Assembly (NCBI GenBank): GCA_050952125.1
Contig: JBMNKK010000004.1
Coordinates: 434,001 to 498,000 of the forward strand
Direction of reading: 5' to 3'
Origin: UBA3951 sp050952125
Lineage (GTDB): Bacteria; Bacillota; Sulfobacillia; Fermentithermobacillales; Fermentithermobacillaceae
Length of the DNA stretch: 64,000 nt
Part shown: positions 25,083 to 33,823 of the stretch, piece after piece
How the letters are laid out: each line of letters opens with the position of its first letter
How positions within the stretch are numbered: the first letter of the stretch is position 1
The notes under the pieces: generated by a model
Database searches by the model: none
The model's input: the letters and a program-made list of their open reading frames with translations, nothing else
What the model was told of the DNA's origin: nothing
Position numbers and translations under genes: made by a program

Positions 25083-26642
25083 ATGTACGACATTGTCTTC
25101 AAGAAGGCTCGGGTTCTCGATGGAACCGGAGCACCGTGGTTCGTAGCAGACGTCGCTGTAGAGAATGGGAACATAGTCAAGATCGGCTCCGTCGAGGGAG
25201 AGGCAAAGACAGTAATCGACGCTTCCGGCAAATACCTATCTCCGGGCTTCATCGACGCCCACTCTCATTCAGACCTTCCATTAGTTGTCAACCCTACTGC
25301 CAACAGCAAAGTGATGCAAGGTGTCACAACGGAAGTCATAGGTCAGTGTGGTTCTTCCGGCGCACCGAGGAAAATGGGACTCCTGCCCGACGCCGATGAA
25401 CCTGAAGAGGAAACCGAAGGAAACTCCCCCAAGTGGAACGACATGGCTTCCTATATGAAGGTGCTTGAGGATCAAGGCGTAAGCGTGAACGTTGTCCCGC
25501 TGGTCGGGCACGGAACAGTCCGCCGGCAGGTCATGGGTGTGGAGAACCGTGCTCCTGACGCTAAGGAACTCTCTATGATGAAGAAACTGGTTGACGACGC
25601 CATGGAGCAAGGCGCCTTCGGTATGTCGTCCGGACTCATCTACGTCCCCGGAAGATACTCAAAGACCGACGAAGTCATCGAACTGGCCAAGGTTGTCTCA
25701 AAACATCATGGATACTACTTCACTCACCTTCGCAACGAAGGGGTCAAACTTCTCGAGGCGCTCCAGGAAGCCATAGATATCGGGTTTAAGGCGAATTTGC
25801 CGGTTCAGGTCTCACACTTTAAGGTCATGGGCGAAGCCAATTGGGGTATGGTCGAGCACTCCATCGCCATGGTAGAGAAAGCGCGCAAAGATGGCCTGGA
25901 TATCACCGCCGACCAATATCCATACATTGCATCCTCAACAGGCCTCGGGTCGCCGGTGCCCACATCGGCGTGGAGAGGCGGAAAGGGCTCTGAACTCCTG
26001 GAAGACCCGGCCGAGCGGCAGAAGATCCTCGACTCCCTGAAGGCGAGGGCCAACTGGGACAAGATTGTTGTAGCCTCCCTGGAGAACGCCGGTGACCAGA
26101 AGTACATCGGAAAGAGTATTGAGGAAGTCGGGAAAATGCAGGGGATATCGGCTGAAGAAGCGGCATTCGGCCTCTTGCAGAGAAATGGCGGCGTGGTCTC
26201 AATTGTGAACTTCGCAATGAGTGAAGACGACGTACGGATGGTTATGCGCCAGCCCTGGGTGATGGCGGGTTCCGATGGACGCGCGTACAACATCGAGACG
26301 GCTAAGGGCCAACCGCATCCAAGATCGTACGGGACCTTTGTGCGCATCCTCGGGAGGTACGTGCGAGAATACAGACTTCTTAGGCTAGAGGAAGCTATCC
26401 GGAAGATGACCTCTCTTCCCGCTTGGAGGGTCGGCCTGCAAGACAGGGGCATCATCAGAGAAGGCATGCGAGCCGATGTCGTCTTGTTCGATGCAGACAC
26501 CGTGATAGATAACGCCACGTTCGTCGCGCCGCACCAATACCCGAGCGGAATCGACTGGGTAGTTGTCAACGGCGTGCCCGTAGTAAAGAACGGTGAACAT
26601 ACCGGCGCGAGGCCCGGAGTTGTGCTGAGACACAAGGGATAG
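25083..26642 (+). CDS. N-acyl-D-amino-acid deacylase (amidohydrolase superfamily)
   Basis: Zinc-dependent amidohydrolase, 519 aa. It has the HAHSHSD metal motif (H60, H62, D64), GQCGSSGAP, GMSSGLIYVPGRY, FTHLRNEG and VQVSHFKVMG, with a catalytic Asp in MAGSDGR. These match D-aminoacylases, which release D-amino acids from N-acyl derivatives. AAGGAGG lies 8 nt before the ATG. Single gene, divergent from porCDAB; it could support peptide or D-amino-acid catabolism feeding ketoacid oxidation, which is inference. Confidence 0.9.
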   Translation: MYDIVFKKARVLDGTGAPWFVADVAVENGNIVKIGSVEGEAKTVIDASGKYLSPGFIDAHSHSDLPLVVNPTANSKVMQGVTTEVIGQCGSSGAPRKMGLLPDADEPEEETEGNSPKWNDMASYMKVLEDQGVSVNVVPLVGHGTVRRQVMGVENRAPDAKELSMMKKLVDDAMEQGAFGMSSGLIYVPGRYSKTDEVIELAKVVSKHHGYYFTHLRNEGVKLLEALQEAIDIGFKANLPVQVSHFKVMGEANWGMVEHSIAMVEKARKDGLDITADQYPYIASSTGLGSPVPTSAWRGGKGSELLEDPAERQKILDSLKARANWDKIVVASLENAGDQKYIGKSIEEVGKMQGISAEEAAFGLLQRNGGVVSIVNFAMSEDDVRMVMRQPWVMAGSDGRAYNIETAKGQPHPRSYGTFVRILGRYVREYRLLRLEEAIRKMTSLPAWRVGLQDRGIIREGMRADVVLFDADTVIDNATFVAPHQYPSGIDWVVVNGVPVVKNGEHTGARPGVVLRHKG

Positions 26643-26671
26643 TCTGGCTGGAACTCAGTGGATTAGTTGCA

Positions 26672-26705
26672 GCGAGGCCCCTGGGAGCGATCTCAGGGGC
26701 CTCGC
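26672..26705. terminator. Bidirectional hairpin after the deacylase gene
   Basis: 12-bp perfect stem GCGAGGCCCCTG (26672-26683 with 26694-26705), loop 10 nt, between the deacylase and the converging toxin gene. Confidence 0.7.
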
Positions 26706-26757
26706 TTCCCACGGATAGCCAGACCACCCAGTTTGCGCAATATCTGGCTTGGACCAG

Positions 26758-27171
26758 TCACTGAGAAGTATCGATACCCAGGAGGTCAAGCATAAGGGCA
26801 AGCATCCGCTCGATTGCTTCCTGAGAGAGACATCCTACGGGCTCCCTAGAAAGATCCACTTTCAAGAACGGCTGCGAAAGGTTCAGTTTCAGGAGACAAT
26901 CACGCTCAACGCCATCTACATCCGCCTTCAGCAAGAGATCACAGGATTGCTTGACATCCACTCTCGTCGACAGCGGAGCGACTAGGATCAGGGGATAGAG
27001 AGGAGTACGATTCAGTGGGTGCTCAGACAAAATTACCACCGGCCGACTCTTGTGGTACTCCCTCTGCCCATCCGGCATGATCACCTTTTCGTCCGCGACT
27101 AAGTAGATTTCCCCTTGCTTATAGTCCCGGGTCGCCCACAGCTTGGATCGGAACTGTTCTTTGATTGACAC
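26758..27171 (-). CDS. MazF/PemK-like toxin of a PanAT-type pair
   Basis: 137 aa. The pattern QGEIYLVADEKV, KSRPVVILSEHPL, LILVAPLSTRVD and a late DLSREPVGCLSQEAIERML fits the PemK/MazF-like fold of ribosome-independent mRNA endonucleases. Catalytic residues cannot be confirmed by eye. GTG at 27171 follows CGGAGGAG, which lies within the 3-prime part of the antitoxin gene; the genes overlap by 73 nt. Order antitoxin-toxin with overlap supports tight coupling. Confidence 0.65.
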   Translation of the reverse strand: MSIKEQFRSKLWATRDYKQGEIYLVADEKVIMPDGQREYHKSRPVVILSEHPLNRTPLYPLILVAPLSTRVDVKQSCDLLLKADVDGVERDCLLKLNLSQPFLKVDLSREPVGCLSQEAIERMLALMLDLLGIDTSQ

Positions 27172-27770
27172 TCCAGTGCTCTCCTCCGGAAAGGTTCGGT
27201 CTCTCTGAATATCCTCAATTCCTCTGCAGCGGCCTCCTCTATGGTGCCGCGAGAACTGAAGTCAACTCTACCTTTCGCCCTGACAATGGCACTTAGAGGC
27301 CTCTTTTTGCGTTCCGTCACCACGCTGGACATGTCTAGCGGCCTCCCGTTCAGTACTGTACCCAGCCTTTTCTCCTCTTCAGTTACTCGTCTCATTGGAG
27401 GTGTCTCATAAGCCACCAGCTTGAGACAGTTTAACGGCAAATCACCGTATCTTCTCATTACTTCATCGATCAAGTAGGTCTCTTCATTAGTTAACGTTCC
27501 ATCGATTTCGGCCTGGCTTAGCCGCGAGAAATACGAGCCGCGTCGGAACCCTATCAACCCAGATGAAAGCAACTTGTCAGCCGTACGGGTCGCTTCGACT
27601 GCATATGGACCGTAGTGATATCGAATAAACTGCAGCCCCGTGACAGTTTTCCCTGTGAGTCGCATCGATTCAACGTCAATAAGGTAACAAAGCTTGACGA
27701 GTGCAGTCCGGCCAAGCCCACGTCTCGCCCCTAACATGATATGCATTAGGATTCTCTCGAGTTTGGTCAT
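27099..27770 (-). CDS. Panacea/SocA-domain (DUF4065) antitoxin-like protein
   Basis: 223 aa. Residues about 1-115 carry the DUF4065/Panacea pattern: KLCYLIDVESMRLTGKTVTGLQFIRYHYGPYA and a TNEETYLIDEVMRRYG stretch. This domain neutralises diverse toxins in PanAT systems. The C-terminal 90 residues look charged and may bind the toxin. ATG at 27770 follows AAAGGA. It lies downstream of the tRNA-Gly/tRNA-Thr genes on the same strand. Confidence 0.7.
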   Translation of the reverse strand: MTKLERILMHIMLGARRGLGRTALVKLCYLIDVESMRLTGKTVTGLQFIRYHYGPYAVEATRTADKLLSSGLIGFRRGSYFSRLSQAEIDGTLTNEETYLIDEVMRRYGDLPLNCLKLVAYETPPMRRVTEEEKRLGTVLNGRPLDMSSVVTERKKRPLSAIVRAKGRVDFSSRGTIEEAAAEELRIFRETEPFRRRALECQSKNSSDPSCGRPGTISKGKST

Positions 27771-27898
27771 TGTCTGTCCTTTCACACTATTAGAATGTCG
27801 CGATGGCGATACAGCATTCCATAGAGTAGGCGAAAGATCCTCTGTAGTATATCCGAGTCTAAAACGAAGAGGACGGATCTTGTGTCTGTGGGATTAAA

Positions 27899-27973
27899 TG
27901 GAGCCAGCGAAGGGATTCGAACCCATGGCCTGCGGTTTACGAAACCGCTGCTCTACCACTGAGCTACGCTGGC
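27899..27973 (-). tRNA. tRNA-Thr (CGT)
   Basis: 75 nt with encoded CCA. Acceptor GCCAGCG pairs with CGCTGGC; anticodon loop TTCGTAA gives CGT, reading ACG. D arm GCTCAGTGGTAGAGC and T loop GTTCGAATC are normal. Confidence 0.93.
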
Positions 27974-28013
27974 TCGACAAGGGTATCCACGGAAAGCATC
28001 CGAGGAAATCAAT

Positions 28014-28088
28014 TGGAGCGGGAGACGGGGCTCGAACCCGCGACCTTCGGCTTGGGAAGCCAACGTTCTACCACTAAACTACTCCCGC
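28014..28088 (-). tRNA. tRNA-Gly (CCC)
   Basis: 75 nt with encoded CCA. Acceptor GCGGGAG pairs with CTCCCGC; anticodon loop TTCCCAA gives CCC, reading GGG. First of two tRNAs; 40 nt separate it from tRNA-Thr. Confidence 0.93.
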
Positions 28089-28100
28089 TCAGTAAACACA

Positions 28101-28129
28101 ATTATACCTGTGGATATCATCCTTCGCAA
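28101..28129 (-). promoter_or_regulatory. Promoter of tRNA-Gly/tRNA-Thr
   Basis: Minus strand TTGCGA (28124-28129), 17-nt spacer, perfect TATAAT (28101-28106), 13 nt before tRNA-Gly and just after the AbrB-like gene. Confidence 0.8.
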
Positions 28130-28134
28130 GTGAG

Positions 28135-28653
28135 CTAGGCCTTGGCCCTTCCCCACTTCAACTTAGCATTCATTTGCACAAGGTACTTTTGCCAACATTG
28201 AGAGCAAAGGTATACGTTCGGGATAATCTGTCGCACTCCCGACACACCGCCGCACGATTCGCATCGCTTAACATCACAGCAAAGGGTGAGGGCGACAGCG
28301 TCACCTTCGTCAACGATGACAACCTGTTTGCCTATCACCCAGCCAAGGTACTGCCTGAGGTCTGCGGGCAGAACGATCTTGCCGCCTGCCCCCAGGTAAC
28401 ACCGGCTCGGAGAAATCTCCCCGGCGTCCAGTTCTTTGGCGAGATTGCCGCGCAAAACCGCCTCAGAGCTGACATCCGGTTCATCCGGGTCACCCTCGGA
28501 GGTGAGTATCAGGCTCGCGCCTCTCACCCTCGCGACAAGCTGAGTACCGGTGTCCCAGCCGCGCGACCTCCGGATAGGTGTCGGCAGCGTGAACCGCCAG
28601 CCATTGGTGAGCCTTGACATATGCTGTCTGGGTTCAGTGGCCAAAGCGCTCAT
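28135..28653 (-). CDS. AbrB/SpoVT-like regulator with zinc ribbon (copy 1)
   Basis: 172 aa. Two swapped-hairpin AbrB-like segments are visible: RLTNGWRFTLPTPIRRSRGWDTGTQLVARV and LGAGGKIVLPADLRQYLGWVIGKQVVIV. The C-terminus has a treble-clef or ribbon motif CESCGG ... CSQC. Likely DNA-binding transition-state-type regulator or a structural relative. It starts 3 nt after copy 2, with GGAGGTAAGGC before the ATG, so they are co-translated. The two copies share layout but little identity. Confidence 0.7.
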   Translation of the reverse strand: MSALATEPRQHMSRLTNGWRFTLPTPIRRSRGWDTGTQLVARVRGASLILTSEGDPDEPDVSSEAVLRGNLAKELDAGEISPSRCYLGAGGKIVLPADLRQYLGWVIGKQVVIVDEGDAVALTLCCDVKRCESCGGVSGVRQIIPNVYLCSQCWQKYLVQMNAKLKWGRAKA

Positions 28654-28656
28654 GCC

Positions 28657-29127
28657 TTACCTCCAGGTAACCTCCTTAACAGCCGCCTTCTGCAGCGATT
28701 CGCGGCACCTTCTGCAAAGGTATAGGTTCGCCACCTCTTCCTTCACGTCCATTTCGGAGCCGCACGCTTTGCAGCGAACTTGCGATGAACCTGTAGTGAC
28801 TATCACTCGATCGTCCTCGACCTTCAGGGTCATGATCTGCCCTCTGTACAAATTCGCTTCGACCCGCACGCGCGGGGGCAGAACCACTTTGCCCAAAGAC
28901 CCCATACGCACTATATCGGGACATTCCGGACAAGAGGTCTTCATGGTTATGGTCATCCCATCCCAACTGACACACATCGGGCTTCCGACATCCCAGTTGA
29001 AGTGTTCTCTTATGGCCTTGGGCACGGTCAAGCGCCAACCCGAATCGATGAACCGGGACTTTGGCGGAGGAAGCCTGTCCTTACCTCGACCGTCTTGACC
29101 ATTGTCTTCCCTGTATCTCTCGCTCAT
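28657..29127 (-). CDS. AbrB/SpoVT-like regulator with zinc ribbon (copy 2)
   Basis: 156 aa with the same layout as its neighbour: FIDSGWRLTVPKAIREHFNWDVGSPMCVSW (AbrB-like), SLGKVVLPPRVRVEANLYRGQIMTLK (second AbrB-like), then CKACGSEMD ... CRRCRE ribbon. ATG at 29127 follows GGGAGGA; longer in-frame starts lack a ribosome site. It lies 28 nt after serS. The tandem pair probably forms a heteromeric regulator; target unknown. Confidence 0.7.
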   Translation of the reverse strand: MSERYREDNGQDGRGKDRLPPPKSRFIDSGWRLTVPKAIREHFNWDVGSPMCVSWDGMTITMKTSCPECPDIVRMGSLGKVVLPPRVRVEANLYRGQIMTLKVEDDRVIVTTGSSQVRCKACGSEMDVKEEVANLYLCRRCRESLQKAAVKEVTWR

Positions 29128-29155
29128 AGTTCCTCCCGCCGCTTGCGGTTCAATG

Positions 29156-30427
29156 CTATTTGCCGAGAACTTTGACTCCATCCATATATGGAACCAGTGC
29201 ATCCGGAACCGTTACCGTCCCATCACCATTCTGATAATACTCTACAATAGCCGCCCAAGTCCTGCCTACGGCCACTCCGGAGCCGTTGAGGGTATGTACA
29301 AACTCCGGCTTGGACTTGGCATCCCGCTTGAACCGAATGCTCATGCGGCGCGCCTGGAAGTCCTCAAAGTTTGAGCAGGAAGAGATTTCCCTGTACATAC
29401 CGTAACTGGGCAGCCAAACCTCAAGGTCAAAAGTCTTCGCCGAGGAGAACCCAAGATCTCCTGTAGAGAGCGCGACTCTCCGGTAAGGCAGCTCAAGTTT
29501 CTCCAGGACCTCCTCAGCGTCGCGGGTCAACTGCTCGAGCGCCTCGTAGGAGGTCTCCGGCAGGCTAAGCCAAACCAACTCCACTTTGTTGAACTGGTGG
29601 TTACGGATAAGGCCGCGGGTGTCTTTGCCTGCAGAACCTGCTTCCAGTCTAAAGCAGGCGCTGTACGCCGCATACTTCGTAGGCAGTACCTCGCATGGAA
29701 TGATCTCTTCCCGATATATGTTGGTCACCGGTACTTCCGCCGTCGGTATGAGGTACAGTTCCTGGCCTTCGATCTTGAACATGTCCTGCTTGAACTTGGG
29801 AAGCTGCCCTGTACCGAACATCGATCTGTCGTTCACGATGAACGGCGGGAAAACCTCTGTATAACCCTGATTCTTGGTATGTATATCCAACATGAAGTTC
29901 ACCAGCGCCCTTTCCAGGCGGGCGCCCTGTCCTAGAAGGAGAGGAAAGCGCGACTTGGAGACCTTGGACCCGCGGTCCATATCAAGCCCGAGCCGCAAAC
30001 CCAGTTCCCAATGGGGCTTAGGTTCGAAATCAAACTTCCTGACTTCCCCCCACCGCTTTATCTCCTGATTGGTGGAATCGTCGGCGCCCACGGGAACCGA
30101 TGAGTGAGGGATGTTCGGGATCACAGCCAGAAGAGAGGCCAGCTTCTCCTCTATTGCCGCGAGCGAGGTTTCCAAACCTGAGATCCTGTCGGCAACACGC
30201 GTGCCTTCGGCGATATCTTCGTCTGTGGACCTTCCCTCGCGCTTTGCTTTGGCAATCCTCGCGGCAACTTCGTTCCGGCGGGCTCTCAGAGATTCCGTCT
30301 CTGCCCGCTGTTTCCTGGCTTCCTCGTCCAACTCTAGCACCGAGGAGAGGTCGAACTCATAGTTCCTGTTCTTAAGGGCTGTCCTCACGGCATCCGGGTT
30401 CTGCCGGACCAACTTGAGGTCAAGCAC
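29156..30427 (-). CDS. serS: Seryl-tRNA synthetase
   Basis: Class II synthetase, 423 aa. N-terminal coiled-coil arm (residues about 25-100) binds tRNA-Ser; the catalytic core has motif 2 (AYSACFRLEAGSAGKDTRGLIRNHQFNKVELV) and motif 3 (LNGSGVAVGRTWAAIVEYYQ). GTG at 30427 gives the usual MLDLKLVRQNPD start and has AGGGG at 9 nt; two upstream ATG codons sit too close to that site. It overlaps the mtnA stop by 8 nt. Confidence 0.95.
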   Translation of the reverse strand: MLDLKLVRQNPDAVRTALKNRNYEFDLSSVLELDEEARKQRAETESLRARRNEVAARIAKAKREGRSTDEDIAEGTRVADRISGLETSLAAIEEKLASLLAVIPNIPHSSVPVGADDSTNQEIKRWGEVRKFDFEPKPHWELGLRLGLDMDRGSKVSKSRFPLLLGQGARLERALVNFMLDIHTKNQGYTEVFPPFIVNDRSMFGTGQLPKFKQDMFKIEGQELYLIPTAEVPVTNIYREEIIPCEVLPTKYAAYSACFRLEAGSAGKDTRGLIRNHQFNKVELVWLSLPETSYEALEQLTRDAEEVLEKLELPYRRVALSTGDLGFSSAKTFDLEVWLPSYGMYREISSCSNFEDFQARRMSIRFKRDAKSKPEFVHTLNGSGVAVGRTWAAIVEYYQNGDGTVTVPDALVPYMDGVKVLGK

Positions 30428-31514
30428 TAACATCATCCCCTGAAACGATTTTGGGTAGGTTCTCCCCGATCGGCGGGAGTATCACACCTTTTTCAGTGAT
30501 TATAGCCGAGATCAGCGTAGAAGGCGTAAGGTCAAACGCGGGATTCAGAGCCTTCGCGCCCTTCGGTCCGACTGCCGTACCCCAGAAAGACAGCACTTCA
30601 TCGCCGGAACGTTCTTCAACCGGAATCGCGGACATATCCGGGATGGAGAGGTCAAACGTAGAAGTAGGCGCCGCTACATAGAAGGGGATCTTGTGGATAT
30701 CGGCCAGGCAAGCCAACGTATAGGTACCTATTTTGTTGGCGACGTCTCCGTTCTTAGCGATGCGGTCTGCGCCCACTATGATGCAGTCTACCATTCCCCT
30801 GGAGATGAGGTATCCTGCCGCGCTGTCAACGAGGATGGTGACATCGATCCCGTCCTGCAAGAGCTCCCACGCCGTGAGCCTGGCGCCTTGGAGGTAGGGG
30901 CGGGTCTCATCGGCATATACCATCGATATCTTCCCCTCTTCCCACGCCCTGCGAATAACGCCCAGGGCGGTTCCATAGCCGCCTGTCGCCAGCGCGCCCG
31001 CGTTGCAGTGGGTAAGCACTCTGGAACCCGGGCGGATAAGCTCTGCGCCGTAAGCTCCAATGCGGCGGTTCATACCTATATCCTCTGCCTCAATGAGTCG
31101 CGCCTCGCTAAGGGCCGCCGCGTATGCTCTATCAAGTGAGTTCCGTAACTCCGCCAGAGCCGTTCCGAGTACCCGGTCTACGGCCCACATTAGATTCACC
31201 GCGGTTGGCCGCGAAGCCGATATCGTCCGCGCTGCCTCTCTCAGGAAGTCTTCGCACGATTTAGGAGTGCAGCCTGAGCTGCCCCCACACAAACCTTTTC
31301 CCTTAGCCTCAAGGTCTCTGCACTCCCGCACCGCAGCTGCCACCGCATACCCGCCGGCTATGCCGATTGCGGGAGCACCCCGCACCACCATGTCTCTTAT
31401 CGCCCTGGCTATTTCCCGGAAATCTCCACAATACACGTATTCTATCCGTTCAGGCAGGTAACGCTGGTCAAGTAGGGCCAACCTGCCGTTGTCCCACTTA
31501 ATCGCCGGTATCAT
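30420..31514 (-). CDS. mtnA: S-methyl-5-thioribose-1-phosphate isomerase
   Basis: Converts methylthioribose-1-phosphate to the ribulose form in methylthioadenosine salvage. 364 aa. Catalytic Cys170 is in LTHCNAGALATGGYGTALG and Asp250 in GADRIAKNGDVANKIGTY. An insertion near residues 72-90 contains C76, C82 and C87 (GLCGGSSGCTPKSCEDF), which I do not recall from typical members. GGGGAGGTG precedes the ATG. It follows mtnP by 13 nt; no later salvage genes are here. Confidence 0.93.
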   Translation of the reverse strand: MIPAIKWDNGRLALLDQRYLPERIEYVYCGDFREIARAIRDMVVRGAPAIGIAGGYAVAAAVRECRDLEAKGKGLCGGSSGCTPKSCEDFLREAARTISASRPTAVNLMWAVDRVLGTALAELRNSLDRAYAAALSEARLIEAEDIGMNRRIGAYGAELIRPGSRVLTHCNAGALATGGYGTALGVIRRAWEEGKISMVYADETRPYLQGARLTAWELLQDGIDVTILVDSAAGYLISRGMVDCIIVGADRIAKNGDVANKIGTYTLACLADIHKIPFYVAAPTSTFDLSIPDMSAIPVEERSGDEVLSFWGTAVGPKGAKALNPAFDLTPSTLISAIITEKGVILPPIGENLPKIVSGDDVSA

Positions 31515-31527
31515 CGGCTCACCTCCC

Positions 31528-32328
31528 CTACGGCATAGCCTTGCGTAGATCCTCCGCGCAATCGCATGATCGTTCCTGCGGCAGGCGCTCTATAATCTTC
31601 CCAATAAGCGTCTTGAGCTTTTCGTTGTGCTCGATGAACACCTTCACAACTTCGTCCTGGGTAACGGGAGTAACGTCTTCCCTACCGTCGAGCCCTGCGT
31701 CGTAATCGGTTATCAAAGAGACGTTGAGGTAGCACATTCCCAGTTCCTTTGCGAGAATGACCTCGGGATACCCGGTCATGTTGATGACCTTCCACCCCAT
31801 CCCTGAGAACCATCTCGACTCAGCCTTGGTCGAGAACCTGGGGCCCTGGATGATCACCATTGTTCCCTCGGGGTGAAACTGCAGCCCGAGAGACTCTGCC
31901 GACTCTATGGCGATCCGTCTCATTTCCCGGCAATAAGGGTCCGCCGAACTCATATGTACCGCCCTCGGACCATCGTAGAACGTATCCTTCCGGCCGGTTG
32001 TACGGTCGACGAACTGATCGCAGATGACAAAGTCGCCCGGCTTGGCTTCAGGCTGAAGGCTTCCGGCAGCACACGGGCCTATCACTCTGGTGACCCCCAA
32101 TTCCTTAAGGGCCCATATATTCGCCCGGTAATTGACCATGTGGGGTGGGAACTGGTGATTCCGTCCGTGCCTCGGCAGGAATGCCACCTTACGGCCAGCA
32201 ACCGTACCTATCGAGATGAGGTCGCTTGGGGCGCCGTACGGCGTATCCACCTTGACCTCACTTGCGTTATCCAGGAATTTGTAGAACCCTGTGCCTCCGA
32301 TAACCGCGATTTCTGCTCTGCAATCCAT
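31528..32328 (-). CDS. mtnP: S-methyl-5-prime-thioadenosine phosphorylase
   Basis: 266-aa purine nucleoside phosphorylase-fold enzyme. It has IGGTGFY, LPRHGRNHQFPPHMVNYRANIWALKELGV, the phosphate/nucleoside segments GPCAAGSLQPEAKPGDFVICDQFVDRT and GPRFSTKAE, and NMTGYPEVILAKELGMCY. It yields adenine and methylthioribose-1-phosphate, the MtnA substrate. GGAGGTTTCGGAC lies before the ATG. Start of a pair with mtnA; it sits 31 nt after rtcB. Confidence 0.93.
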   Translation of the reverse strand: MDCRAEIAVIGGTGFYKFLDNASEVKVDTPYGAPSDLISIGTVAGRKVAFLPRHGRNHQFPPHMVNYRANIWALKELGVTRVIGPCAAGSLQPEAKPGDFVICDQFVDRTTGRKDTFYDGPRAVHMSSADPYCREMRRIAIESAESLGLQFHPEGTMVIIQGPRFSTKAESRWFSGMGWKVINMTGYPEVILAKELGMCYLNVSLITDYDAGLDGREDVTPVTQDEVVKVFIEHNEKLKTLIGKIIERLPQERSCDCAEDLRKAMP

Positions 32329-32359
32329 GTCCGAAACCTCCTTTGGTAGGCTCTCGACT

Positions 32360-33802
32360 CTATCCTTTTATCACCGCTAAGGGACGCAGCTTGGCTACTG
32401 TGGTTGCCAGGCCCGCCCCTGAAGTGGCGGCGACAACCTCATCTACGTCCTTGTAGGCTGCGGGCGCCTCTTCAACCAGTCCTTTAAGCGATGCGGCCTT
32501 GACAAAGACTCCTCTTTCACGAAGGTCTCTCAGCACATCATCTGCAGCAAGAGTTCTCTTCGCTTGAGTTCGCGACCGGGCCCTGCCCGCCCCGTGGCAA
32601 GCCGAACCGAACGACAAAGCCATGCCTTGGGGGGTGCCTCGCAGAATGTAAGATGCCCTTCCCATGTCACCCGGGATGAGCACCGGTTGTCCCACGGCGC
32701 GGTATTTCGCGGGCACATGAGGATGTCCTGCGGGGAAGGCGCGCGTAGCGCCTTTGCGGTGAACCAGTACGTCCATCTCCCTGCCGCCCACTTGATGCTG
32801 CTCGATCTTTCCGATGTTGTGGGCGACGTCGTAAAGCAGGCGAAGGCTCTCGTGTCCTTTCACTTCCGGGAAAACCTCAACGACAACCTCTCTCACCAAA
32901 TGGGTCAGCACCTGGCGGTTGGCCCAAGCGTAGTTGGCCGCGGCCGCCATGGCGGCGAAATACCGCTTGCCCTCGGGAGATGAGATGGGCGCTGAGTCGA
33001 GCTGCCGGTCCGGAAGTACCAGCCCGTACTTCTGGGCTGCATGCCGCATGGTGCCGATGTACTCGGTGCATACCTGGTGGCCCAACCCACGCGATCCGGA
33101 GTGAACCCAGAAGACCACCTGCCCGGGAAAAAACCCAAAGCACTTAGCCGCTTCCTCGTCGTACACGTCGCTGACACAACCCGCTTCGATAAAGTGGTTG
33201 CCTCCGCCGAGAGTGCCTACTTCGCTCCGTCCACGCCGGAAGGCTTTGTCGGATACGGCTGCCGGGTCGGCCCCCGCCATAGCGCCGTTCTCCTCGCAGT
33301 ATTCCAAGTCATCGGGTAGGCCGTAGCCTTTCCTTACGGCCCATGCCGCTCCTGAAGACAATACTTCATCCATTTCGTCTCTTGAGAGGGTAAGAGCCCC
33401 TTCCCTGCCGACGCCGCTCGGAACCTTTCGGAACAGGGCTTCTGCCAAACGCGGCAGTCGGTCTCGCGCTCTATCGAGCTCAAGAGGGGAAAGGAGGACT
33501 CGTACGCCGCAATTGATGTCGTAGCCGATTCCTCCTGGGGTTATTACTCCGTCCTTAGCCGAAAACGCGGCAACGCCGCCAATGGGAAATCCGTACCCCT
33601 CGTGGATATCCGGCATTGCCAGAGAAGCCGAGAGAATCCCGGGCATGCATGCGACATTGCGGACCTGATCCAAGGCTTTGGTACCCGCAAGGTCTCTCAC
33701 AATGTCGGCGGTGCCGAAAACGACGCCGGGTACTTGCATGCCGCCCTCACGGGGAATAAGCCATCGATACTCGCACCCTTCATCACGCAGCATGCGGACC
33801 AT
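32360..33802 (-). CDS. rtcB: RtcB-type RNA ligase
   Basis: GTP- and Mn2+-dependent 3-prime-phosphate RNA ligase, 480 aa. Metal-site motif GYDINCGVR (D95, C98), GGNHFIEAG, VHSGSRGLGHQV, and the GMP-accepting histidine in FGSACHGAGRARSR. The long family length fits. AAGGAG lies 10 nt before the ATG. It follows archease by 21 nt, its usual activator, so the pair is functional in RNA repair or tRNA splicing. Confidence 0.95.
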   Translation of the reverse strand: MVRMLRDEGCEYRWLIPREGGMQVPGVVFGTADIVRDLAGTKALDQVRNVACMPGILSASLAMPDIHEGYGFPIGGVAAFSAKDGVITPGGIGYDINCGVRVLLSPLELDRARDRLPRLAEALFRKVPSGVGREGALTLSRDEMDEVLSSGAAWAVRKGYGLPDDLEYCEENGAMAGADPAAVSDKAFRRGRSEVGTLGGGNHFIEAGCVSDVYDEEAAKCFGFFPGQVVFWVHSGSRGLGHQVCTEYIGTMRHAAQKYGLVLPDRQLDSAPISSPEGKRYFAAMAAAANYAWANRQVLTHLVREVVVEVFPEVKGHESLRLLYDVAHNIGKIEQHQVGGREMDVLVHRKGATRAFPAGHPHVPAKYRAVGQPVLIPGDMGRASYILRGTPQGMALSFGSACHGAGRARSRTQAKRTLAADDVLRDLRERGVFVKAASLKGLVEEAPAAYKDVDEVVAATSGAGLATTVAKLRPLAVIKG

Positions 33803-33823
33803 CGGTTCTGCACTCCTTATGTG

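Noticed and set aside
25805..26635. Minus-strand frame of about 276 codons
   Set aside because: Shadow of the deacylase gene; very Ser/Thr/Pro-rich composition.
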